This document shows positions 18,093-25,609 of a stretch of DNA of 64,000 nt, in pieces. Under the pieces are notes generated by a model. It saw only the letters and a list, made by a program, of their open reading frames with translations, was not told where the DNA came from and ran no database searches. The stretch spans positions 418,663 through 482,662 of the forward strand of contig NZ_JAEUWU010000003.1 of NCBI RefSeq assembly GCF_019754945.1. Direction: 5' to 3'. Position 1 is the stretch's first letter. Every line of letters starts with the position of its first letter. The translations under genes and the position numbers were made by a program. This stretch comes from Corynebacterium pseudokroppenstedtii. Lineage in GTDB: Bacteria; Actinomycetota; Actinomycetes; Mycobacteriales; Mycobacteriaceae.

Positions 18093-18977
18093 ATGAAGTC
18101 TACGAAAAAAGTCGTTGGCTCGCTTGCTATAGCCGCATGTACAGCGGTGATGGGGGTCGTAGGGTCGACGCCATCTGCAAGTGCTCTTGAACAAGGGGAT
18201 AAGTATGTGGCATTGGGAGACTCATACGCTTCTGTGGGCTCACTGACTTCCCCCCAATTTAAAAATCCGGCATGTGTCGCGTCTACTGATAATTATGCTC
18301 ACAAATTGGCCCAACAACGTGGACTTCAATTAGATGACGCTACATGTGCCTGGGCTTTCACGTATAACTACGACTTTCCGCAAAACCATGCACTTCCATT
18401 CACGGCTTTGACCGGGCAGCGTGAGCGAGTCACAGAAGACACCAAGTTGGTTACGTTGACATTGGGAGGGAATGATGCCGGCACCGCCTTCGCTTTTCCA
18501 CCATGCTTCATAAGGGCGGTCTCGGGGGTTGGTGAGAGTTGTCGTGTTACCTCTCAAGACGCCGTCGAGAAGTCTATTTATGCGCCGGGTATCGATGGGC
18601 GCACGCTACTTCAACGCGAAATAGACATTATTAATGATATTAAGCATCGTGCTCCCAATGCAGAGATCGTTGTGACCGGGTATATGAATGCCTTTAAACC
18701 TGATACATGGTGTCTTAATGATGGCTTCCTTAGCTCCGACGAGCGGACTTACTTTGCTGAGACCGTTGATGAAGTTAATAACCTCATGAAAGATGCCGCT
18801 AACCAAACTGGTGTCAAGTATGTTGCGCCACCAAATGAAGAAAAAGGCTGGTGTGACGGCGGTGTCGGCAATCAACCGAGTAACTCGCTTTTAGGTTTTC
18901 CAGACAACACCATACCGATTCATCCTACTGCTGCCGGCCAGCAACGTATGGCCGATGCCATTTCTGCTCAGATCTAA
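18093..18977 (+). CDS. secreted SGNH-hydrolase (lipase/esterase)
   Basis: The 294-residue product starts at an ATG preceded by GAAGGA and has a clear Sec signal peptide (KK at the N-terminus, hydrophobic core, cleavage expected after SASA, residue 31). The mature protein opens with block I VALGDSYAS, where S44 is the likely nucleophile; LTLGGNDAG is block III; IPIHPTAAGQQRMAD holds the catalytic His. Several cysteines suggest disulfides. It is similar in layout to secreted actinobacterial lipases of the SGNH/GDSL class. The gene is visibly richer in A and T than its neighbours and stands next to a tRNA and an integrase remnant, so horizontal acquisition is possible. Confidence 0.88.
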   Translation: MKSTKKVVGSLAIAACTAVMGVVGSTPSASALEQGDKYVALGDSYASVGSLTSPQFKNPACVASTDNYAHKLAQQRGLQLDDATCAWAFTYNYDFPQNHALPFTALTGQRERVTEDTKLVTLTLGGNDAGTAFAFPPCFIRAVSGVGESCRVTSQDAVEKSIYAPGIDGRTLLQREIDIINDIKHRAPNAEIVVTGYMNAFKPDTWCLNDGFLSSDERTYFAETVDEVNNLMKDAANQTGVKYVAPPNEEKGWCDGGVGNQPSNSLLGFPDNTIPIHPTAAGQQRMADAISAQI

Positions 18978-19101
18978 AAACAGGAGCAGATACGATCCCT
19001 TAGGCTCTGAGACGCTGAAATGATGGCAGGGTATTAGCGGAATAGAGTTGATTAAAATTTCCACTCTGACCTGCCGATTTCTGTGTTGAAGTAGGGGCCC
19101 G

Positions 19102-19107
19102 TATAAT
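19102..19107 (+). promoter_or_regulatory. -10 element TATAAT upstream of tRNA-Leu
   Basis: A consensus TATAAT lies 49 bases before the mature tRNA 5' end. No good -35 element is seen at 17 bp. Confidence 0.5.
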
Positions 19108-19156
19108 CGTTCCTCGTGTTCGTCGGAGATGATAGTAATCGCATCCGCCGGACTCC

Positions 19157-19230
19157 GCCCCGGTAGCCCAATTGGCAGAGGCAACGGATTCAAAACCCGT
19201 CCAGTGTGAGTTCGAGTCTCACCCGGGGCA
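19157..19230 (+). tRNA. tRNA-Leu (anticodon CAA), short variable arm
   Basis: The 74-nt sequence folds as a cloverleaf: acceptor GCCCCGG with CCGGGGC, discriminator A, D-arm with GCC/GGC, anticodon stem ACGGA/CCCGT with loop TTCAAAA (anticodon CAA, reading UUG), T-arm GTGAG/CTCAC with loop TTCGAGT. CCA is not encoded. The variable region is only about 5 nt, unlike the long arm of standard leucine tRNAs. The innermost anticodon-stem pair is A-C. Confidence 0.88.
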
Positions 19231-19358
19231 CTAGTTTTTACCCGTTTGACCAGCGGTTTTGTACAAAATAGCTCAACCAATGTGATATAGGCTACACAGT
19301 TCTGACCTGGGCTTTTATAATCGTTCATAACCGTTTAGAGCCAAAATAGAGCCACAGA

Positions 19359-19517
19359 CTACACAGCGCGAAGCCTACCCACGTCATTAGTAAGTGAATC
19401 CATCGCAGCAGAGACTTCATTGAGATCACTATCAAACAGAGCGCTGTAGGTATCCAACGTCATAGCTGCCGAAGCATGGCCGAGTTGCCGCTGAACAATT
19501 TTCACATAGTAACTGCC
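19359..19517 (-). pseudogene. C-terminal remnant of a tyrosine-type integrase
   Basis: Read on the minus strand, this segment encodes VKIVQRQLGHASAAMTLDTY followed by SALFDSDLNEVSAAMDSL and ends in a TAG stop at 19359. QLGHAS and the downstream LDTY are the box II His and the nucleophile Tyr region of phage-type integrases. Upstream the frame is closed by TGA at 19518-19520 and the rest of the gene is absent, so this is a fragment of about 50 codons. It lies 129 bases past the tRNA-Leu 3' end with its C-terminus towards the tRNA, the layout of an element integrated at a tRNA gene and later mostly deleted. Confidence 0.85.
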
Positions 19518-19580
19518 TCATCGTAAGCGTTGTCATAGATCGGTGGAGCACGGTTTGGTTCCATTTCATACGATGGGATT

Positions 19581-20687
19581 ATGAACAACGAGTTGCCCTG
19601 GGTTATTTCTATTCAGGAATTGCACAAGCTTCTGCACGACTCCGCGGCTCATAAGAACCAGCGGAATGCTCGACGAGAGGCCTTCCGACAGAAATCAGAG
19701 TGGGTCGAGCGTGCTTTGGCTCATCCAGATGACCTCTCCGTATCAGAGCGCCGCCTTCTCGAGCAGTACCTTCGCGAAGAGGGGGAAAATAAAGATCTAT
19801 ATCGATCACAACCTTTGGCTTTATGCCCCGTGGTTGTTGCTGATGTGAGGTGGTATCTCGATGGACGCTCAGGATATGACGCGTACAAAGAGGGGCATAT
19901 TCCGCACTCGGTTTTCATCGATTTAGATAGCATGCTCGCCGGACCGGCTTCGAAAGAAGAAGGAAGGCATCCGTTGCCTTTGGAGGAGAGTTTTGCTGCA
20001 GCTATGGAAGTCAGTGGAATTGCCGACGACACCACCGTGGTTGCCTACGACGATGCAGGCGGGGCATCCGCGTCGAGATTAGTCTGGCTTCTGCGGGCCA
20101 GCGGACATCGAGCCGCCGTCTTGGATGGAGGCCTCAACGCGTGGATCGAGTATTGTGAACAGACCCATAAGTCCGACGAGGCCGAGCAAGGGATCGGACA
20201 ACTACATGACCACTTCCTTGATTACGGTGATGATGTGACTGAGGCTGAGGAAGCAGGAGCCTTTACCGCAGAGCCTTTCAATACCGAATGGATTGTCTCT
20301 ATCGACGAGGCGGCGACGTTCGCGGGCGAGGGGGTCGTTATTGATGCTCGCGCGCCAGAACGTTACCGAGGAGATAATGAACCGATGGATAGTCGCGCAG
20401 GACATATTCCAGGCGCTCTTAACCTTTTCCATGGTGATCTTATTGATGATAAAGGATATTTCCTTGACCCGGACCAGGTAGTGTCACGTCTTAATGATGC
20501 TGGTGTTGAGACGCGAGAGGGGCAATCGTTAGCGGAATCGCTCGTTGTGTACTGCGGCTCCGGGGTTACCGCCACTCATGAGATCGTAGCGTTGGCCCAT
20601 GCGGGGATTCAGACTCGCTTATACCCCGGATCGTGGTCGCAGTACTCGGCAACCGATCGGCCTATCGCCCAGGGGACTGAGCGATAA
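19581..20687 (+). CDS. thiosulfate sulfurtransferase, two rhodanese domains
   Basis: The 368-residue protein holds two rhodanese domains. The N-terminal one (about 90-190: VADVRWYLDGRSGYDAYKEG, GHIPHSVFIDLD, VVAYDDAGGASASRLVWLL) has no catalytic Cys and is structural; the C-terminal one (about 235-360) has VVIDARAPERYRG, GHIPGALNL and the active loop VVYCGSGVTA with C325. The first 80 residues are an additional charged helical segment not needed for the fold. It would transfer sulfane sulfur from thiosulfate or 3-mercaptopyruvate to an acceptor. It lies just past the integrase remnant and before polA, 110 bases away. Confidence 0.9.
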   Translation: MNNELPWVISIQELHKLLHDSAAHKNQRNARREAFRQKSEWVERALAHPDDLSVSERRLLEQYLREEGENKDLYRSQPLALCPVVVADVRWYLDGRSGYDAYKEGHIPHSVFIDLDSMLAGPASKEEGRHPLPLEESFAAAMEVSGIADDTTVVAYDDAGGASASRLVWLLRASGHRAAVLDGGLNAWIEYCEQTHKSDEAEQGIGQLHDHFLDYGDDVTEAEEAGAFTAEPFNTEWIVSIDEAATFAGEGVVIDARAPERYRGDNEPMDSRAGHIPGALNLFHGDLIDDKGYFLDPDQVVSRLNDAGVETREGQSLAESLVVYCGSGVTATHEIVALAHAGIQTRLYPGSWSQYSATDRPIAQGTER

Positions 20688-20797
20688 AGATCTACCCGCA
20701 TGTCGTCGCATGAAAACCCGTCTTGTTTTACGTCGTATTTTAAGAAGAATAACCATCGACCAGTCAGAGAAAAGTAAGAGTAAAGGAGTCCTAGTCC

Positions 20798-23572
20798 ATG
20801 GTGTCTGCCAACGAGGTTGAGGATAAGAAGAAGTTGCTTCTTCTCGACGGCCACTCTCTGGCTTTCCGCGCTTTTTATGCGTTACCGGCTGACAAGTTTA
20901 CCGATTCGTCAGGCCAGCACACTAATGCTGTATATGGTTTCATATCCATGCTGACGACCCTTCTCGAACAAGAAAAGCCTAGCCATGTTGCTGCAGCTTT
21001 TGACCTGGCTGGTCCCACTTTTCGATCTGAAAAATTTGCTGACTATAAAGCCCAACGTCCGGAAACACCTCCAGAATTTAAAGGCCAAATTGAGCTCATT
21101 CGTCAGGCATTAAAAACGTTTGGTATCACTACCGTCGATTACAAACGATACGAAGCGGATGACGTCATTGCGACCCTCGCTACACAGGGGCATAAGCAGG
21201 GATTTGACACCTATATCTGCACCGGCGACCGGGATTCACTGCAACTCGTTACCGATGATGTCACCGTGCTGTACACGCTCCGTGGTGTTAGTAATCTCGC
21301 TCGGTTTACTCCCGAGGCTGTTGAAGAAAAGTATGGGGTTACGCCGACACAGTATCCGGACCTCGCAGCTTTACGGGGCGACACCTCTGACAATATGCCA
21401 GGAGTACCAGGGGTAGGGCCTAAGACAGCTCAAAAATGGATAAGTAAATACGGTTCCCTTAATAACTTAATTGACAATATCGACGACATTGGCGGAAAAG
21501 TCGGAGATGCACTTCGGCGGGATATTGACACGGTGATCCAAGCCCGCGAGCTTACCGAAATGGTCCGTGATCTCCCCATCGATTGCAGCCCTGAGGACTG
21601 CGAAATTCGCCCGCCGGCGAGAAATGACGTGAACGACTTCTTCGACGATATTCAGTTCGGAACCAACCTCCGAGAGAGAGTATTTTCGGTCATTCCCACA
21701 CAAGGTGGCTCAGTGGAGAATGACAACCGTCATGAGCGCGTGTCGTATGAACGTGTAGGTTTGCAGAAAGGGGCGATCCGCCACTGGTTAGAGGAAGCCG
21801 CTGATCACAAACCCGCCGGGGTCGCAGCGTTGGGAAGCATGCTCCCATCTTCGCCAAGTATGAAGGCCCTGGCTATCACGCAGGGTAAACAAACGGCGAT
21901 CATCAACATGAGTCGGACGACGGATGATGACCGGAAGGCGTTGAAGGAATGGCTTCGGGATCCCGGCCGCCCGATCGTGATACACGATGGCAAGGGTTTT
22001 CTTCACATGTTAAGTAGCGAAGGATTTACCGCTACAAACATTGAACATGACACGAGGCTCGCCTCGTACTTAATCCGTCCTGACCTCGCGAGCTTCGACC
22101 TGGAGAGTGCTGTGCGACGCCATCTCGGACGAGACCTCTATGACAGCGACGTCATGTCATGGGAGGAAGAACACCATTCTGGGCGGCAAATGTCGTTAGA
22201 AGTAGGGGATCTGTCATCGGACGGTGAGGACGACCGATCAGTTACCGGGATTCCGTGGCCTGAGTGGGCGAAGTTGGCTGATAATGCGGAAGCCCCTCTA
22301 GAGCTTGCCGCAGAACTGGCAAGGAAGCTCGATGATGCGGGCTTGTACTCAATTTACGAAAACCTTGAGATCCCACTCGTCCCCATTTTGTTTGGCATGG
22401 AGCACGCCGGAATTAAGGTCAACAGAGAACGCATGACAGCGTTGAGGGATTCAACAGCCGAAAAATTAGCCAAAGAGGTTGAGGAAGCCCGTGCTCTTGT
22501 CGATATGCCTACGTTGAATCTAGGAAGTCCGAAACAATTACAAGAGGTCCTCTTCGATAAATTGGAACTGCCTAAGACGAAGAAAACAAAGACGGGTTAT
22601 TCGACTGCAGCTAAAGCCATCGAGCAACTAGCTGAGAAGCACCCGCACCCGTTCCTCGACCATCTTCTGGCACATCGGGAATATCAAAAAAGGGTCAGCA
22701 CTCTTGATGGGCTAATTAAAGCGATCGCGTCGGATGAGCGTGTTCACACGACGTTCAACCAAACTGCGACTGCAACGGGGCGCTTGTCTTCAACTGACCC
22801 TAATCTTCAGAATATTCCGGTCCGTACGGAGGAAGGGCGTCAAATACGTGCGGCATTTGTTCCAGGTGAGGGATATGAAGCTTTATTAACCGCAGACTAT
22901 TCGCAGATCGAAATGCGTGTTATGGCACATCTCTCGCAGGATTCAGGCCTTATTGAGGCTTACCGCAGTGGTGAAGATCTGCACAATTTCGTCGGTTCGC
23001 AGGTTTTTGACGTGCCGGTCAACGAGGTAACCCCTGAGCTACGACGTCGAGTAAAAGCGTTGAGCTACGGCCTTGTATATGGACTGTCGGAATATGGCCT
23101 CTCTCAACAACTGGATATTTCTGTGAGAGAGGCTAAGAAAATTATGGTTAAGTATTTTGAACGGTTTGGGGGCGTGAGGCGATATCTAAATGACGTTGTT
23201 GATCGTGCGCGGAAGGATGGCTATACCTCGACAATGTTGGGGAGAAGGCGCTATCTCCCAGACCTCACCAGCATGAATCGGCAGGCTAGGGAGAATGCCG
23301 AACGTGCAGCCCTGAATGCTCCGATTCAGGGCACAGCAGCAGACATCATCAAGGTCGCGATGATTCGGGTTGATGCTGCGTTGAAGCAGGAGGAATTGGC
23401 ATCGCGAGTGCTACTTCAGGTTCATGATGAGCTTGACGTCGAGGTCGCAAAAGGGGAGCTTGAGCAGGTGAGAGGCATTATCCAGAGAGAAATGGATGAG
23501 GCTATCGAACTTGCTGTCCCGCTCGAGGTTGGAATGGCAGTTGGCTCTGATTGGAATGAAGCGGGCCATTAG
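20798..23572 (+). CDS. polA: DNA polymerase I
   Basis: PolA fills gaps in repair and removes Okazaki primers. The 924-residue protein has the 5'-nuclease domain (residues 1 to about 300: LLLLDGHSLAFRAFYALP, YEADDVIATLA, CTGDRDSLQLV), a middle domain lacking the usual acidic 3'-5' exonuclease motifs as is normal in actinobacteria, and the polymerase domain: TATGRLSSTDPNLQNIPVR, motif A TADYSQIEMR, O-helix RRRVKALSYGLVYG, and motif C VHDELDVE. A clear AAAGGAG precedes the ATG. Confidence 0.97.
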   Translation: MVSANEVEDKKKLLLLDGHSLAFRAFYALPADKFTDSSGQHTNAVYGFISMLTTLLEQEKPSHVAAAFDLAGPTFRSEKFADYKAQRPETPPEFKGQIELIRQALKTFGITTVDYKRYEADDVIATLATQGHKQGFDTYICTGDRDSLQLVTDDVTVLYTLRGVSNLARFTPEAVEEKYGVTPTQYPDLAALRGDTSDNMPGVPGVGPKTAQKWISKYGSLNNLIDNIDDIGGKVGDALRRDIDTVIQARELTEMVRDLPIDCSPEDCEIRPPARNDVNDFFDDIQFGTNLRERVFSVIPTQGGSVENDNRHERVSYERVGLQKGAIRHWLEEAADHKPAGVAALGSMLPSSPSMKALAITQGKQTAIINMSRTTDDDRKALKEWLRDPGRPIVIHDGKGFLHMLSSEGFTATNIEHDTRLASYLIRPDLASFDLESAVRRHLGRDLYDSDVMSWEEEHHSGRQMSLEVGDLSSDGEDDRSVTGIPWPEWAKLADNAEAPLELAAELARKLDDAGLYSIYENLEIPLVPILFGMEHAGIKVNRERMTALRDSTAEKLAKEVEEARALVDMPTLNLGSPKQLQEVLFDKLELPKTKKTKTGYSTAAKAIEQLAEKHPHPFLDHLLAHREYQKRVSTLDGLIKAIASDERVHTTFNQTATATGRLSSTDPNLQNIPVRTEEGRQIRAAFVPGEGYEALLTADYSQIEMRVMAHLSQDSGLIEAYRSGEDLHNFVGSQVFDVPVNEVTPELRRRVKALSYGLVYGLSEYGLSQQLDISVREAKKIMVKYFERFGGVRRYLNDVVDRARKDGYTSTMLGRRRYLPDLTSMNRQARENAERAALNAPIQGTAADIIKVAMIRVDAALKQEELASRVLLQVHDELDVEVAKGELEQVRGIIQREMDEAIELAVPLEVGMAVGSDWNEAGH

Positions 23573-23670
23573 TAGTATTCCACCAGCGGAAAGTTTGCCA
23601 GTGCAGGGAAAATGAGATAAATTCTAGTATGCGCGTGTGTCCGCCTCTTGTTTCTCTTTTCTTATCGACG

Positions 23671-23699
23671 TTGACTCGGTTGTATATGGTCGCGATAGC
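23671..23699 (+). promoter_or_regulatory. candidate rpsA promoter
   Basis: TTGACT (23671-23676) and GATAGC (23694-23699) are separated by 17 bases, about 165 bases upstream of rpsA. The -35 fits well and the -10 only moderately. Confidence 0.4.
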
Positions 23700-23763
23700 T
23701 CAACTGACGACCCAGGTATAGCCCCGGGAACACACTGTCGGTAGGAGAAGACAAGGGGTTAAA

Positions 23764-23804
23764 CATGTGAAGAGCCTTCGCGAAACGGAATGGCTCTTTA
23801 CATG
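23764..23804 (+). promoter_or_regulatory. 13-bp inverted repeat in the rpsA leader
   Basis: CATGTGAAGAGCC (23764-23776) pairs with GGCTCTTTACATG (23792-23804) with one wobble pair, loop of 15 bases. No T-run follows, so it is less likely a plain terminator and more likely an RNA structure in the 5' leader 60 bases before rpsA, or a Rho-type end for polA. Confidence 0.5.
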
Positions 23805-23863
23805 CGTGACTCGCTCGTTCCTGTCCGTTTTTCGATTACAATCCGTTTCGGAGCACTTAACAT

Positions 23864-25330
23864 ATGCCCACTTCTACAACCCCTCAGGTAGCCGTCAATG
23901 ACATTGGCTCCACTGAGGATTTCCTCGCTGCCATCGACTCCACCATCAAGTACTTCAACGATGGTGACATCGTCGAGGGTACTGTGGTCAAAATTGATCA
24001 CGATGAGGTTCTTCTTGATATTGGATACAAGACGGAAGGTGTCATCCCTTCACGTGAGCTGTCCATCAAGCACGAAATCGACCCCAACGAAGTTGTTGAG
24101 GTCGGCGATGAGATCGACGCTCTTGTTCTCACCAAAGAGGACAAAGAAGGTCGTTTGATCCTGTCGAAGAAGCGTGCACAATATGAGCGCGCTTGGGGCA
24201 CCATCGAAGAACTTAAAGAGAAGGATGAGCCCGTCACCGGCACCGTTATTGAGGTCGTTAAGGGCGGCTTGATTCTCGACATCGGTCTTCGTGGATTCCT
24301 TCCCGCGTCCTTGGTCGAAATGCGTCGTGTGCGGGATCTTCAGCCTTACATCGGCCAAGAGCTGGAAGCGAAGATCATTGAGCTCGACAAGCACCGCAAC
24401 AACGTTGTGCTCTCTCGTCGTGCATGGCTTGAGCAGACCCAGTCCGAGGTTCGTTCCGAGTTCCTGCATCAGCTCCAGAAGGGTCAGGTCCGCAAGGGCG
24501 TTGTCTCCTCCATCGTCAACTTCGGCGCATTCGTCGATCTTGGCGGCGTAGACGGTCTGGTTCACGTCTCCGAGCTGTCCTGGAAGCACATCGACCACCC
24601 GTCCGAGGTCGTCGCTGTTGGCGACGAGGTCACCGTCGAGGTCCTCGATGTCGACATGGATCGCGAACGCGTCTCCCTGTCGCTCAAGGCCACCCAGGAA
24701 GATCCGTGGCGAGTCTTCGCCCGGACCCACGCTATCGGTCAGATTGTTCCCGGTAAGGTCACCAAGCTGGTTCCGTTCGGTGCGTTCGTCCGCGTTGAAG
24801 AGGGTATCGAGGGTCTGGTCCACATCTCCGAGCTGGCAGAACGCCACGTGGAAGTTCCGGATCAGGTCGTCAACGTCGGCGAAGAAGTCATGGTCAAGGT
24901 CATCGACATCGACCTTGAGCGTCGCCGTATTTCCCTCTCCCTCAAGCAGGCCGACGAGGACTACACCGAAGAGTTCGATCCGTCGAAGTACGGAATGGCC
25001 GACTCTTACGACGAGCAGGGGAACTACATCTTCCCCGAAGGCTTCGATCCCGAGACCAACGAATGGCTCGAAGGATTCGAAGAGCAGCGGGCCGAGTGGG
25101 AAGCTCGGTACGCGGAGTCGGAGCGCCGTCACGAGATGCACACCGCCCAGATCGAGCGTCACCGTGCCGGTGCCGCAGAGGCGAAGGAAGCCGCAGCCTC
25201 CGGTTACTCGTCCGAGTCTGAGGGTGACTCCGCGCCAGCTGAGCAGAGCGCTGCAGATGACTCCGGTTCCTTGGCTTCTGATGAGCAGCTTGCGAAGTTG
25301 CGTGAGAAGCTCGCCGGTGGAGAAAACTAG
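23864..25330 (+). CDS. rpsA: 30S ribosomal protein S1
   Basis: S1 helps the 30S subunit bind mRNA. The 488-residue protein has four S1 domains, as in other actinobacteria: near residues 35-105 (GTVVKIDHDEVLLDIGYKTEG), 123-187 (GTVIEVVKGGLILDI), 205-275 (GVVSSIVNFGAFVDLGGVDG) and 290-362 (GKVTKLVPFGAFVRVEEGIEG). An acidic C-terminal tail rich in Glu, Ala and Ser follows. Codon use is strongly biased, as expected for a highly expressed gene, and differs from polA upstream. A strong terminator follows at 25411-25445. Confidence 0.97.
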   Translation: MPTSTTPQVAVNDIGSTEDFLAAIDSTIKYFNDGDIVEGTVVKIDHDEVLLDIGYKTEGVIPSRELSIKHEIDPNEVVEVGDEIDALVLTKEDKEGRLILSKKRAQYERAWGTIEELKEKDEPVTGTVIEVVKGGLILDIGLRGFLPASLVEMRRVRDLQPYIGQELEAKIIELDKHRNNVVLSRRAWLEQTQSEVRSEFLHQLQKGQVRKGVVSSIVNFGAFVDLGGVDGLVHVSELSWKHIDHPSEVVAVGDEVTVEVLDVDMDRERVSLSLKATQEDPWRVFARTHAIGQIVPGKVTKLVPFGAFVRVEEGIEGLVHISELAERHVEVPDQVVNVGEEVMVKVIDIDLERRRISLSLKQADEDYTEEFDPSKYGMADSYDEQGNYIFPEGFDPETNEWLEGFEEQRAEWEARYAESERRHEMHTAQIERHRAGAAEAKEAAASGYSSESEGDSAPAEQSAADDSGSLASDEQLAKLREKLAGGEN

Positions 25331-25410
25331 TTCCGAATTGATAACATGTTCGGGCTAAAAACAGGCTCTTAAACCCAGCCTCACAACCACAGAGTCCTTA
25401 CTATGGTTCA

Positions 25411-25445
25411 TCCCCCTATCCCAGTGCGGATAGGGGGATTTTTGC
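25411..25445 (+). terminator. intrinsic terminator after rpsA
   Basis: CCCCCTATCC (25412-25421) pairs perfectly with GGATAGGGGG (25428-25437), loop CAGTGC, followed by ATTTTTG. Confidence 0.92.
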
Positions 25446-25559
25446 GATCGGTGGTCATCATCAATCCCGATAGTGTGGTTTGTAACTAATAACCACAAGT
25501 TGTGGCGAGCCTCACAAAGGATCACTATTAAACCAAGCATATAGGGGGTACGATTATCT

Positions 25560-25572
25560 CGGACACAGTCCG
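25560..25572. promoter_or_regulatory. CGGAC-ACA-GTCCG palindrome upstream of the PTS gene
   Basis: The perfect 5-3-5 inverted repeat lies 38 bases upstream of the PTS start codon and just before the GACATAA tandem element at 25577-25595. It is a reasonable operator candidate for sugar control. Confidence 0.4.
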
Positions 25573-25576
25573 AACA

Positions 25577-25595
25577 GACATAATCGGACATAAAT
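25577..25595 (+). promoter_or_regulatory. tandem GACATAA element upstream of the PTS gene
   Basis: GACATAATCGGACATAAAT contains two GACATAA copies 10 bp apart and matches the site at 1515-1533 ahead of pyk at 18 of 19 bases. It lies 15 bases before the start codon, within the reach of a repressor or the 5' leader. Confidence 0.3.
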
Positions 25596-25609
25596 GCGAA
25601 AGGATTGTG

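Noticed and set aside
24050..25162. A 370-codon open frame antisense to rpsA
   Set aside because: It arises from the strong codon bias of rpsA; the translation is repetitive Asp/Asp-Leu and resembles no protein.
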